A stretch of DNA of 64,000 bases from Chionis minor (Eukaryota; Chordata; Aves; Charadriiformes; Chionididae), in the NCBI GenBank assembly GCA_013398295.1, contig VZSF01005548.1, positions 330,440-394,439 on the forward strand. The letters run 5' to 3'. Shown piece after piece: positions 24,895 to 38,196 of this stretch (within the stretch, counting starts at the first letter, position 1; every line of letters starts with the position of its first letter). The notes under the pieces were generated by a model, which saw nothing but the letters and a program-made list of their open reading frames with translations, had not been told where the DNA came from and did no database searches. The translations under genes were made by a program, and so were the position numbers.

Positions 24895-25090
24895 AACGGT
24901 ACGTCCGTACAGCGCCCAGCCGGAGCTGCGTTCAGGCTTTACTTGGACCCAGCCAACCTGGAGAGCAGGCAGAGAGCGTGCCTGCTCTTGTTCGCTCGCG
25001 GGAGGCTGCGTTCGTACACACCGAAGAATATCTCGCAACTCTGGTGGCTGCAGCAGAGTCAGTAATGGTGCTGCGTGGGGCGTTTTCGTA
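24895..25090. promoter_or_regulatory. Small CpG-rich patch
   Basis: About 17 CpG dinucleotides occur in roughly 200 bases, while the surrounding kilobases have almost none. It includes the inverted repeat GTACG-TC-CGTAC at 24899-24910. An 80-codon plus-strand ORF spans it but is unrecognised. Retained CpGs suggest an unmethylated germline element, such as an alternative promoter or enhancer, or a young GC-rich insertion. No splice donor near its end decides between these. Confidence 0.4.
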
Positions 25091-25335
25091 ACATACTGCT
25101 GGAACTCGGCTACAGTTCATTAAGGCAAGTTACAGTCCAGCCAGGAAGCAGGACTTCCTTTGTAGGATGGATACATGAAGAATTCTAAATTGAATTTTCA
25201 CGAGATACCATGATGTTTCAAATGAAGCAGAGCTTTGTGTCTCAGCCCATCCATAATCAAAAGCCTAATTTTTCTTCTGGAAACCTAGGCATCCTAGTGG
25301 ATATCTTTTTACCAGCTATATTGTCAGCTTCCATT

Positions 25336-25400
25336 GTGTTTTTTTGTGGGGTAGTTTGTTTGGTGGTTTGTTTGTTTTGTTTTGGTTTTTTTTATTTATT
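25336..25400 (+). repeat. GT-rich low-complexity tract
   Basis: Long T runs are broken by GG, GGG or GGGG on the plus strand (GTTTGTTTGGTGGTTTG type). Three similar tracts occur at 25636-25712, 38153-38196 and 47182-47227. They are not exact copies of one another. Confidence 0.6.
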
Positions 25401-25635
25401 GGAAGTCTGTATAGTCCAAAATGCTGTATGATCTTTGCCCTTGTAACTTCATGTGGGTTTTGACAGGACACCAGCAAGATAAGTCTCTCATGCAAATACC
25501 CGTGCATTGAGTATCCAAATAGACAATCTATCATTCATCTTCTTAAAATTACAGGGATTTGTTAAACCATCTGTAGCAGCCAGTTGTTTCATCCTTTCTG
25601 GGTCTACTTTCCTATTATCTGCATGATGTGTGAAG

Positions 25636-25712
25636 TTTTTTTGGGGGTTTTGGTTTGATTGGTTGGCTTTTTGTTTGGGTTTTTTTTGTTTTGGTTTGTT
25701 TTGCCTTGTTTT
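25636..25712 (+). repeat. GT-rich low-complexity tract
   Basis: This is the longest of the four T/G-only tracts, with G runs of two to five (TTTTTTTGGGGGTTTTGG type), only 235 bases from the preceding one. It is open in one plus-strand frame purely through its composition (F, W, G, L residues). Confidence 0.6.
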
Positions 25713-26023
25713 ATTTCATCAGCAGCAGAAGTCTGGGGAGATGCCATCAGTTTTGTATTTAAATTTACTGTACCTGCTACATTTCTTTTCTGAACCTGGC
25801 ATCCTGCAATGTCAATGTCATGAAACTTTTCTCTGATTTTTTTTTTTTTTTTTCCTTTTTACCTTGCCGTTGTTGTTTCTACTAGGCTGCTACTGATCCT
25901 GCTGGATGATCAGCTCAGATTAGTGTGCCACTTTGCCCCACCTGTTTCAAAGCGAGTTCCTTTGAAAACTGTGTGTTTAAATCCTCAGTGATTTGATGGT
26001 CTTTTCTGTGTTTTTTCTTACAG

Positions 26024-26131
26024 TTACAAAAATTTCTAGTGTTTGGCCTCACAAATGCTTTGCAAAAATACTTTGCACCCTCGCCAAAGGTCTACCTTTT
26101 TTCTTCAATTAGGATTTTAATTGTTTTTAAT
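26024..26131 (+). other. Candidate exon of 108 bases, open and in phase
   Basis: TTTTTTCTTACAG precedes base 26024 and GTAAGTATG begins at 26132, both good splice signals. The enclosed 108 bases are an exact 36 codons, open in frame 1. The peptide starts LQKFLVFGLTNALQKYF and is rich in hydrophobic and aromatic residues. I do not recognise it. Strong signals on both sides of an open stretch are uncommon by chance in any one place, but they are expected occasionally in 55 kb. Confidence 0.2.
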
Positions 26132-29100
26132 GTAAGTATGATAGTTATTCTTTATTTTCTTCCTTCAGAAAGCAAAAGTACGTTAGTATTTTTCAGGTGC
26201 ACTTTGCACGTCTTACATAAAGGAAATTGCCTCTTTTTCTATTTTTTGGTTTCTGAGCTGGACACATGCTTCTGTAGAGGTAGCTCTTTAACTCTTGTTA
26301 ATAAATAGAAGGCATTGTGTGGCTTCTGGATATTTTCTGCAAATTATATAGGTTCAATTTTATATGATGGAAAGGAAACATTGAATAGTTAGCTTCTAAT
26401 TCCAAACAAGGATTAATGCAGTAAGGAAGACAATATCCTCTTTAAAATCTATTTTTGTCTTTCCCTCCACTTTTGCTGTACAGCTTCCAGACCTTCCCCC
26501 AGACCCATCCTGCCTGGCTTCCTGTTGCAAATGCGAGGAAACATTTGCACATATCCTCACAGAGAAGCCTTACTTATTTGTTGGTCATTGCACATCATTT
26601 TCGTAGCTTTATCTGCAGGTTAGACCCTCCTAAAATAAAAAGAATTAAAAAAAATCAATTTTGTGGCAACAAAATGAGAGTTTTAAATTAATTGGGACTT
26701 TTTTGGCTTAGAGGCTAGCACAGGCATACTGCCAGTGAGAATAATGTTTAAAACTGTGTATCATGAGGGAGGAGGAGAAAAGGCTACTCTTGAATCAAAT
26801 TTCATATTGTGTTGTGTGAGAGATTCCACATGTTGTTACTTCATACAAATGTTTTCTCCCAAGAAGCAGAACAAAGTATGATATTCAAAAGAACTTAACA
26901 ATAAAACATATGGATTAAAAAAAAATCTGTCAGTTTAAATGAGCAATATCATTCTTTAGCTCGCCTCCAGTGGGTCTGAGATGTTCGTAAGCTGTTTTAA
27001 AATATGAGGAGTTCATTCTAGGACAAAGAGAGTTTTCTGTTTTTTACGTTTTCCTGTGTAAATCATTGCGGGGGGAGGGAGAGAAAAAAGAGTGGAATTA
27101 TGCTCTGGACGCCGATGCCTTTGCATTTTTGGCATTATGCCTTCTTACTGTTTTATTGTCTATTTTGGCTGAACTTGAAGTTCCAACCACACTCCCTGCC
27201 AAAAAAAAAAAAAAAAGTTAGGTCCTTTAAGGATACTGAAAAATGAAGCCAGTTTTTGAATCCGCCACGTCCTGTAAGCAAATAAAAATGACTCTCTATG
27301 GAGCTCAGACGTTACTTCCTGTTCTCCTTTGGATTCCAAGCAGGAATGGAGCAATTTTTCTCTGCATCCAAAAAAAGGAGGCGGGGGGGGGAAGTAGAGG
27401 GCTTCAAAGCAACACAGGAGAAATCTTCTAGAGGCTTCTATGCAGCTAACTTTTAAGATACATGTAAAAAGTTTTACACCCTAAGTAATGTATGTCAGTA
27501 CTTGGAAAAATGTGCAGCAACTTGCCCACCCCCTTGAGGCCCTTATATTTTGTAAAACAGGGGACATATTTAAAATGCACATGATTTTTGTTGTCTATTT
27601 CCTTTCTACTGATTTTGTAACCACTAAATATTAAGCTTGCAAATGTTTTGGTGTTGATAGAATATATTAATTTCATAAGGCATGTGAAAGTGATCAGGAA
27701 GATCCTACTTGAGGTTTCCTGAGGAGACCAAAATGAGAGGAAGGGTAGAGGGGGAGAGATGGTCTTTCCAGATAAGCTAACTAGGATTTTTGGTATAGTA
27801 ATCTGTATATTGTGATAACTGGTTCCATGGGTAAAGATTCCAGTGCTGCTAGTAGGTGCTGTTACTTTCCTAACTTTGAATGAATGAATAAAATATTCTG
27901 ACATAAAAGATAAACTGCTAACACAAAGTAGACTTCTGGATTTTTGCCACGGTAAAATTAGGAGTAACTGTAACCCAAGCAGACTAGCCAAGCTTGAAAT
28001 TCGCTGTGGACAAATGTTCTTTGTGCATAATTCTAGAGGAAACTATTTTTGGTAGTGAATGAATATATGTAATCATTAACACATGATGGGGCCACTGTAA
28101 AGGCAGAAGGCTGAAGCATGAATGCTTCCAGCACCCAAGAGGTGCTTTTGTATTTTAGTTAATAAACTGTCTGGAATGTGCTATTACTTTTACTTTTTTG
28201 TTTTCTTATTTCTTACATTTATGTTAATAAAACAACTTTAAAATTATTTTTAGGAGAAAGGACTTGATTTCTTTTCCTCAAAAGAGGCAAAATGATCTTG
28301 CTCAAATATAGTTAGTTATTCTGTTGAAAAGAAATAGAGGAAACAACATGAAGAATCTACTGAGATTCCTCAACATCCTTTTATAGGTAGTTTTCAGTGT
28401 GTGTGTTTACTCGTGCTTGTCTGGGAAAGATAAATTTTCTGAGAGGCACTTTGGATTTCTGGATAACAGCAGAAATTATTATTATTGTTTTTGCAGAAAG
28501 TTAAGTCTTGGAGACCCCGTCATGCTTCTTGCCAACGTTTACAGGCTTTATTTGATTTAATAGCTTGGCGGACAAAGGGATACCTGTCAGTATCGTAGAC
28601 CTGATTACAGTAGTTTTCTGAAAGTAGCTTTTAGCACTACCACATTTTTTATCTCACTGAGTTTCTGGCCCAGGTTTCAAAAAGAGTTTAGAAGTGATAG
28701 GAAAAAAACAGAAATAACTGAATTGATGCCCAAAAGATTGCTGGATCGCACGGAAAGCAATCTAGTGTATTGTATGCAACCGAAGGCTAGCCCCACTTAT
28801 TGGCCAGTGAAAGAATGCTTTAGGTAACCTAAGAGCTCTCCTTTTACTTTTGCTGGGATAACTGGTAAAAGCTTTATTCTGTCCCTTTAATATGTTTTGT
28901 GTGGGCTATTTATTGTATTTACAGGCTGATGGTAGGTGATGCACAGCGACATGGATTAAGCATGTAAGTGTGTGCTGCTTCTGTGGAGCAGTGGCAAGAT
29001 TCAGGAGATTGTCACTCCTTACCCTACGCTTCCCTTCTCAGTTGGTCCTGAGTCAGACTGTCAATGACCGGGGTGAGATCCCAAGTTCTGTGCAAGTCAG

Positions 29101-32100
29101 TGGGAATTTTCTTTTACTAAAATAGATGATCTTCATGCCTTGATTGATGGCCTAGGCCGGTATTCCTTTATCTCTGACAGGGAATAAGGAAGTTAATAAC
29201 TTTCTAATGGATATGGTCTTTGTTTTTTACTTTTACTTTTTTTTATTTTTAAGGCTGAACTCGGATGGGTTATACAAACAGTAACTAGTGGGAATAAGAT
29301 TTACTTCTAGGTGGAGTATTAAATATGATCTTTACATCTGGAAACATTTACTGGATCAGACCCTATCTGGGATTGCGAGTCAACCGAGTGCAACGGGAAA
29401 CAAAGAAAATGGCACTAGTAACTTGGAATATTTTTTTTTTTAGAGAATCAGTAGTTCTAAATTTCATTCATGCAGGTTAAAATTTATGATTTTGGATAAA
29501 ATGCATGATTTCCCACATTAGAGTTGGTAGAGCAATATTTTCATCTGCAATATTCATTTTAGCCGTTCCATGTCTGAGACTTGTCTTGAATCTTTAGAGC
29601 CATTTTGGCCGATGATTCTTGACTGCTTTCATAAACGCATAAAATCAGAGTTTTAAAATGTCCCATCTTCCGTGCACGACAGAATTTTCCTGGTAGTTCT
29701 CTCTCTTATTTTAAAACTCAAACTTTCAAACTACAAATTGCAGTGCTGTTGTATTAGACTTATGAAAGTTTTGTAATTTCAGAGAAAAAAATCTTTCAAA
29801 CAAACAGTACCCCAAACTTCTATTTTAAGGTGATTTCATCAGAAAATGAGAATTACCCAGCCTTGTTACCCTCATCGTGGGTCAGCTCAGCCCTTATCAG
29901 ACACCAAAAAAAATTACTTTCTTATAGATGTACTATCTCTCCTGGAGATTCTTTGGTGTCTGTAAAGGGCTTTGTTCATGCTGCAGCATACATTGGTCAG
30001 GAAAGTCCACCTGGAAACAGAGATAGGAATGGTGTGTCTGTATATCAGGTGCTAAATACAGTTTTTGGGGGTTTTTTTATAGATCTGTAGCCTACACATT
30101 GCTAAGCTAAATTTTCTGAGTGTATCTTTCAAAGATAAAATGCTCATAGCTAAAATATGTTTGTGCCAAGTTCCGTTTCCGATCACATGCTTATGGCCAG
30201 GCTCCATAACCGGTGTTGTTAAGGGGACAAATTTTGTTGGAATTTCTTAAAGTCATACCACTTGATAGTTACAGATTTTGTAAGGGTATTCTTGAGTAAT
30301 ATTAAGTAAAAGAAATGCAAATTCTGATTTCATGAAAACATAGGATACTCTTAACTGGTTATCCGTTTTATATGCTGCCACACATCATCTGTCTGATTTT
30401 ATAATTCTTTATATTAGAAAAACTAGCAATCCATAGCAACAATAAAAAAGTGGTTTTAATGACAGCTCACTGATGGTGTTTGCTCTGACCCCATTTTTAG
30501 TTACAGAATTGATTCTTTTCTAACCCCTGCTCTTAATTTTTCTCATCTCTCCCCCCAATTTCCATTTTTTAATCCAAAGTGTTAAAGTGATACTGGGAAT
30601 GGAGGTCATTGTAGCCCCTCCAAGGATGATGCAGTTGAATTTGCATGAGACTTCCTTCTAAGGAGTACAGATTGTCTCTTGAAGAACAAGGTACATGTGG
30701 CACATCAAGAGGTGCATCCTATACGGACCTAACGAACCATCTTCCTAGAGGCAGTACAGTCCTCCTTCAAAGAGGTTTTATGTTGTCCTGCTGACGTGTC
30801 CACTGAGGTGATTAAATCACATTTTGCAGAGTGAGGGGTCAGGTAATTGTGCTGTTGTGTGGTGTTGAGTCCAGAGAAAAGAAAAAAAAAATAAAGGGAA
30901 AGGAGGAAGTGATACAGGATCCAGGGATAGCCCTAAATCACTGCAACAGATCCTGTGGAAAAAGATATTTTAGAAGTCTCTGTTGGAAGAAGTGTGTTCT
31001 TTGGCGCTACTGAGGATGGATGTTTGATGGCAAGCCGAGGGAAAGCAAAGCATGCTTTTGAGTTTGGCATTCAGAAAGACTAATGATTTATGGCTTCAGC
31101 TATGTCCTACACCTTTCAACAAAAGATCATATTTCATTATTGGTGTCACCGGTACAAACTCCCTGCTTTCAATTAAAGACGTGTATTACTTAACCAAACC
31201 AGTCCAGCAGCAGCCAAACACCCAGCTCATTTGTACTGCCGATTCTGACTCAGATTTGAAAAGATAAAATCTGTACTTAAAGTCATCTAAATCTTTCATG
31301 AAGTGAATGTTTGATGCAATCCAAGAAACCAGTATTGCGTAAGATCATTGAGCTTTGCTTAGATCTAACGGAGCGAGTAACTGGAATTCCAGTCCTCACA
31401 GTTGCAGACATCTGAATACTCAGCTATTTATTTCTGTTTTCATCTCTTGGGTGTAAAGGGATTGTAGTAGGGCTGAAACAGCACTGGTATGTGGGGAGTT
31501 TATGCAGTGAATTTAGTAAGCATGTTTTTTCTGTGTCTTAGATATGAGTAGAGGCTTTGTGTTTCATATTCTTTCTATGTTGGACTTGTTGATTCTGAGG
31601 AAACTAAAAACTTTTTTTTTCTATAGTGTCTTGCATTTCAGATTTAATTTAAAACTTGGCTGATACAGTTTTCCTTCTGCTGCATACCTAATGAAACAAT
31701 AGTGCAGTGGTTCACTGGAATTTTTATTGTGATTAGATGGCAGGGTCACCATGATAGCAGTTCTACCGAGGCACAAATTGAGGGAAGGAAATTTGATTTA
31801 TTTACTTAGAGTCTAAATTCAGCAGTAGAAGCTTCTGTGGAGGAATACTTCAAAATACAGGATAAAGTGAACTGATAGAAGAGGCGATTTGCATGCGATA
31901 GTTACAGGAAATTGCACCAATTGCTTTGAAGGAATTCAAGTTTAGATTCCTGCTCCAGGAGCAATATATATGAGTTGGCTGCCATTGACAGAACAAAAGT
32001 TTGATTCCATCTTGAAACCTTGACTGTTCCTTATTTTGCAGAGTTATTAATGTCATTAGCAAGGTAATTAATGCCATCTGTTAATAATGGATGATCTTCC

Positions 32101-35100
32101 TTATACTCAATTTTAATATTTGTTATTACATAGATGGTGACAAAGTGAAACAAGGAATCAATTTGTACAGGGGAGCTGTAGTTCTAATATTAGAAGCGTT
32201 TTGTTGAAACAGTAAGTGGATCTGTTCGTGTGTGAAGGTTTTTTAATGGCTGGGATTTGGGGTTATTACAGCTTAAGATCTTCAGTGAAATATTTGATGG
32301 TGCCTTTGGGAAGGGTGTCAGCTGTGATATTTAGTACGCTGTTTCTCTTGTACCCGAGTGGGAATATGATACTCTTATAAATCAGGTTAACTACATCAAG
32401 AGGTTTGGAATTAACTATGATGTCATAATGTCTAAAAAGTGCTAAACTGGAACAAATCATGCACAAATCCTTATCACAAATCCTGCTTAATCCTTTTTAT
32501 ATTGCTTGTTATAAACAGACATGTATCACCATATACACAGATTATACCTAGTACATTATTATATATATTCCCCTATAGAGCAAATTTAGTCAGCAGGGGA
32601 TTTGGTGTGGCCTTTGCCACAGATATTTCTAATTGCAACTTGGTGATTAGGACACGAAGAATCAGCCAACATTTGCTTAAGTAAAAACTGAGAATTTGCT
32701 TTAATATTCGTGACCATTTATATTGGTTTTCTGAATATATCTATAAAATCAGTATTGTGATTATGAAAACACTGATGAACTGAAGGAATAATTTCACTAG
32801 TGTTTGAGTTGGTCTGCATTTTGTGCGCATGTTTTTGTTTGAAGAGTTTGGGATTACTAGGAAGTCTTTACTTGTGTTAAGTGGCTTTAATTTTTTAATG
32901 GAAATTTGGCATAAAATCAGAGAATAGAGAATATGGTGTGTCTGATGTGGCCGGTGGTCCCAAACAGTATACAAGCATAATCAAGACCGATAGTTAACAA
33001 AACTCAAAACCTGCAAACGGGAGATGAAATGAGGAAAGAGCTGTTACCTTCCCTTTTTAGCAAACGATCTTCAGTCATTTTGGATTGATAGACCAGAATT
33101 GCCAACATATCCTTTGGGGGTTTTGCCTTCCACTTCTGTACAAACCTAACTGAAATCTCTTAGCAAATCATCAGCCTATTTTTGGGTGCCTTTCCTACTA
33201 GCAAGTGTCTGATTGGCCTTTCTGAGACAAGTGAGTTGTGAAGAATAGAATTCCTCATCTCTGCCTCTGTGCTACCAATATTTTGGAACCTATCAGTCTG
33301 TGTTTCACTAGTTACCCTGTAAGGCTTCTGAGCGAAAAAACCCACCACAATAGTTGTTATGAAATGGCTTCTTGGAGTTGTATATTTTATTTTATTTCTC
33401 TACAAAATAATAGGTGCTAACTGCTGGTGTGCAATATTTATGCAAAACAGGAAAAAACTCAATCCGCACAAGATTTACTTTGGGAGCTAATTTATTTGTA
33501 GCTTGTGTGTGTTTTTCTTAGACTATGGACCGTAGTCAAGTTTAAAATCAGGTATAATCTACATAATAATTGGTTTATTTTATGCAGCAACAGTGCTGGA
33601 ATCTGCTGGAAATGATTGCATATTTTGTAACTTTTTTTTAGTTTTAAAATGTTAATTTTTACTTTAGCAAAATTGGCCAAAGTACACCCTTATTTTAATA
33701 ACAGTCTTATTATTTTGTTAATATTGGTCACGTATGTTTGATATGGCCAACGCAAACACTTCTATGTGTTGCACTCAAACTAAATGGCTGATATTACCTC
33801 ATTTAGTACCTCCTGCATCCTTTGTCCTGTTCTGTGCTTGTAATGTAATTGCATATGACAGGTGTCTCATTTTCAGCTGAGACATGGAGAGGAAGGGTAT
33901 TCACATGACCACTCAAAAATGCTGATACTAGCCCGAAGAAGTTGCACTAGCACTACTATTGGATCATCAATTTGATTTTCTTCGTTCCATTTTATACAGA
34001 GGCATTGCTAAGTTAGCAGTATTAATGTTTGCTGCTAATTTTGAAATTGGAGTCCATTATGCATTGATGACACCAGTGATTTGTTTCATTCTTTAGTTAA
34101 AAGCAGAGTTGTTCTCTGCAACCCTGCCAGTTTAAGATCAGAGAGCAGTGTTTTGACAGATGCTCTTTTGTGTTTTATATGTCAGTAGCAGGTTTTCATG
34201 CCCCTCTTTTCCAAGAAAGCAGAAAATCAGCATGGAATTCCAGTGGCTAAATTGCTTTTTGTAGTTGCAGCCAAATGGTTTATTTGCTTCACATTTTGTT
34301 CAGTTGCAATCATCTCGATGTAAGTGCCCCATCCCCCAATATGTTATTTTAATAATGTTGAAAATCCATCCTTTCAAAATGCATTTAGTTAAATGACATG
34401 GCATGTTGTAGACTGACAGAAGCAGAATCGGTTGATTGTTTAATGTTACTCTGAAATAAAAAAAATTAGGAGAGAATTGTCTTAGTTTTCCTAAAAATAA
34501 TCTCTAAATCTTGCATATCAGACAGCAAGCAACATCAAGGCATGTATATAATCCTAAATCAAAGTCTAGCATAGGACCTCTGCTTACCTGATGTAACTTC
34601 CTGAATAACTTTTCTGCATCCTTTGCCATTTCTTTTCCTTGTCTGTGTTATGAGATGCCTCTGTCTCTTTGCTTTGTATGATCATTCTCCCTGTACTTTT
34701 GTTTACTTTTTGCCTGCTGTTTAATTGCTTGTTCCCTGTGCTCTCTGATTTTTCTCCTTAGAAGATTCCCTGCAACTATATCTAGTATGTTTTTTTCTCA
34801 GCCTCAGACTGTAATTATTCTCTGTGCTTCTCAAAAATCTACTGCATCAATGAAGCCTTTTTTTTTTTTTCCAACTATAGTGGCAAAGAACTGTAATGCC
34901 TCTTTGCCAGGGATCTGCTCAGTTTGCCACCTTTCCCTTTGCATTTCTTGAAGGCAAAGTTCTTGTCGTCTTCCAGGAGTACAGAGAGACTCACTTCCTT
35001 GAACAGAATCCGTATTTAAGAGAGTTGTATGTAAAGGCAAGGTTTGTGTGTGTGTAGGCAAAAGCAGATTTTGTTTGGAAATTACAGAAAATACATTAAT

Positions 35101-35522
35101 TTATTTAGCCTGTTATCACTTACTGCTGCAGTAAAGAAATCCTGAAAGCAGCTATGAAGCATAATGACTGTTAACCTCCACCTGTATCCGAATCTATATG
35201 GAGCCCAAAGGACTTGTAGTAGCAAAATTCACTCTTCTTCTTTCTGCTTGCTCCTCCCTTCTCCCCCCCCGCTTTTTTTTTTTTTTTTTAAGAAATGGAC
35301 TTACTAAAACTCACTGAAAGAGTTGGCAAGTTGTGTATTACATCCTGAATCTACCATGGCTGAAGCAATAAGGGTAGTAAATGGAGGAAGAAAGGCAGGA
35401 AAATTAGAAAAACTGTAATGGCTTTCAGATCCTGTTGAACTTGTAGCCCACTGAGAACATGAGTGTCTATGAAACTGCTGAAGACGAGAGGAGAAGGCTT
35501 CTAAATTGCCGTCTGTCCTCAG

Positions 35523-35603
35523 GCAGTGAAGCATTATGCTTTTCAAAATTAGTATCGTAAAAATGTGAGCCAGACTTCTATGATGGAAAGTATTCTTATT
35601 AAG
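35523..35603 (+). other. Candidate exon of 81 bases with two in-frame ATGs before the donor
   Basis: The acceptor GTCTGTCCTCAG ends at 35522 and the donor AAG|GTAAGT lies at 35601-35609, a near-perfect match. All three frames contain stops upstream, but ATGATGG at 35580-35586 opens a frame (MMESILIK) that reaches the donor in phase 0. The second ATG has A at -3 and G at +4, a strong Kozak context. It could be a 5' UTR exon that carries the start codon. The peptide is too short to identify. Confidence 0.2.
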
Positions 35604-38152
35604 GTAAGTTAAAATCTTTGTTTGCTGATGTCGGATTATAGTGATAGGTACAGTCTCTGCAATATATACATGGACACTTAAAGCAAAGTTCTCTCAGTAC
35701 TTTCATACCGTATGCATCTTGTTGTCCATCTTTTTTTTTTTTTGAAATTGAAGTACTGTGTATTTTTTTTAAAGCATGTTTGGGCTAATTGTCAAGCGAC
35801 ATGTATAACAGTGACTACTTTCACTGCCTTAAATGCATCTTAAAAATAAGAAGATTCTTTAGGTTTATTATGTTATTAAATTATATGAAATTTGTTTCAG
35901 ACTGTGCAGTTTTCTCCCGTTTTCATAGCTAGTAGGTCTGTTCTTCGTCATACTGCAGAGCAGAGAAGGTTCTGTGATTGTAGTTGATGTCATCCCAGCT
36001 CAGGGCCTTCTTTAATACGAGATTCCTGTATAGCCTGGAGATGAACTTTAAATGGTCCGTCCAAGTCACTGAAGCTGTAGGAACCACAAAGTGTCTCTCA
36101 GTTGCACTAGATGGGGTGAGTGTCTGAGCTCTGGGGAGCTGGAGCTGTCAGTCACTGTCAGCCTGGGGGGCCCCCTTGAGCATGTGTGAAATGATGATAC
36201 TGAATTCTTCCTGTTATAGATGCACGTATGTAAGACATGCGATGTTATACCCATTGAATATAACAGTACTACAGTTCATTTTGTTACATGGTTGTGAGCG
36301 TAGTGTCCTCTATCAGTTAACTCACTATGTGTGAGGAAAGCTTGGGGGAACCATATTTAAGTTCTTGCAGCAAGTAGATTTTACCTTAATGCAACAGCAT
36401 TTAAAAAAATCATGATAATGTGGAGTTCAATATTCCTGGTTTTGTCACAGGTTTGAAGTTAAACCACAATCAAGTCATTTTACTTCGTTGAACCTGTCCA
36501 TTTTCCATGGCTAAAAATGAAGTCAAAGATGTACTGGATGTTGAGGATTTATGTACATATGTGGTGTACATGTGGTGTATTTATTTTCTAATGATTTGTA
36601 AGCCTCAATTAAAAATCACACTGTAAGTGTTAAGCTTATTTGGAGAAAAGTGATTCTGATTTTGACTTTAATACATTAACTGTTTTTGATAAAGGTATTT
36701 TCAGAGAGCTTATTTGTTCTCTTCTGGTTTGGTATTTTGGGTCAAATTCAGGTCTAAAGTGGGCAGGTGCAGCACCATTGAATTGGTGTCTGTATGTGGC
36801 CTCCCCTCTTTGAATAGCTGTCACTTTCATTTTGGAATGGAGTTACTTTTGCCCCCCCTTTATGTGTATGGAAGAATGGCATTGAAAAAGCACTTAATGA
36901 GTCGTATTATGTAACTAGTAGTTGAAAAGCATATTGATGCTCTATTTTACTACTGCATAGGAAAGCCAGGAATATTATTTGGATCCCAGAGTGATTACAT
37001 GTCCAAACATGCTTCAGGGAGTTAACAATTCTTCCTAAACACACATAAACCATACCTAGCAAAAGAGCATCTTTATAGCTAGTTGGAGGTTAGCTGAGCT
37101 CCTTTCTGCCTTGCTCTTTCTTTGTTTTGCTGCCATTGACGTCCCTGCTTCATGCGCATGGCAAGGTCTGCTATTCTCTGTTTCTTCTCCAAGATTAATG
37201 CTCTGCTTGGTGATTGTGTTCTGGCCACGTTTGTCTGGCATTCTCCAATATAATCCTTCTGTTACATCTGTAAACTCAGAGCTCGCCTGCCTAAGAGGGC
37301 CGACAAAACAGATGTATGTATGTTGCAGGTGTTTTCTGATACAAGATAAATCCAGAGTAATAGTGGAAATCTATGCAAATTTTCATGAGAAATTGCTGCT
37401 GTAATAAATTTTGTAATTTGGGTTTGTTTAGATCATCCAGTTATACCTGGGTGGGTATTTCTTAGCGGTCTGTAAGACTCAAAAAACATTAAATGAAAAG
37501 TCAAGGAAATGCTGGTATTTGATTCTTTGGTTTTGCAATTAATACAAAATGTGAGCAAAAATGTGGGATAAGTTGTTATTTTTTGATGGAAGAAAGATTT
37601 TTTTTTTCTGTAGATAACTATGTTGATTAATGACATAATTCTGAATTTTTAGATTAAGATCACAAAAGTAAAGACTTGTCACAAAATTTGAATACAGAGA
37701 CTTGCAGCAAAGAACGTTGAAGAAACTTAATTTCCTTAACTGCAACATCACAATGATATGACACTTTTGCTTGGTGACAGTTATTTAGTCGTGCTAGACT
37801 GCCTGATGTTCTACAGGGAGGGTTCCCTGTAGAAAGAGTTGTGTTGATTGTTGGGATCTGGGGAAGCAAGGGAAAAGAGGATTGGAACATCTTTAATACT
37901 TAAAAAAACCCACAAAAACCCTCTTACTAGTTTGGTTCTCTGCATACTGAGAAACAATCCCATTACATGTGCTGGCTTTCGTAAAGTTAGTTTTCTTGTC
38001 ACTTCCATAATAGGCTTGTTACAGTTTTGGGGTCTCCTTTGCTTCTGTCTACAGTAGGTCTTGGAATTGACTCTGTATTTCCAGCTGTTTCTGGGGAAAA
38101 ACTTTTCTTCTCATTGAGGTATTTGTTGGCTTGTTGCAGCTGGTCACTGTAT

Positions 38153-38196
38153 GTGTTTGGGTTTTTTTGGTTTGTGTTTTTGTTGGGTTTTTTTGC
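38153..38196 (+). repeat. GT-rich low-complexity tract
   Basis: T-rich with G2-G3 interruptions (GTTTGGGTTTTTTTGG type), similar in make-up to those at 25.3, 25.6 and 47.2 kb. Confidence 0.55.

Noticed and set aside
28922..28961. Acceptor TTTATTGTATTTACAG and donor GTAAGTG enclosing an open 39-base stretch
   Set aside because: It is very short, has a poor exon-side donor context (GCAT), and no protein similarity. A chance pairing is more likely.
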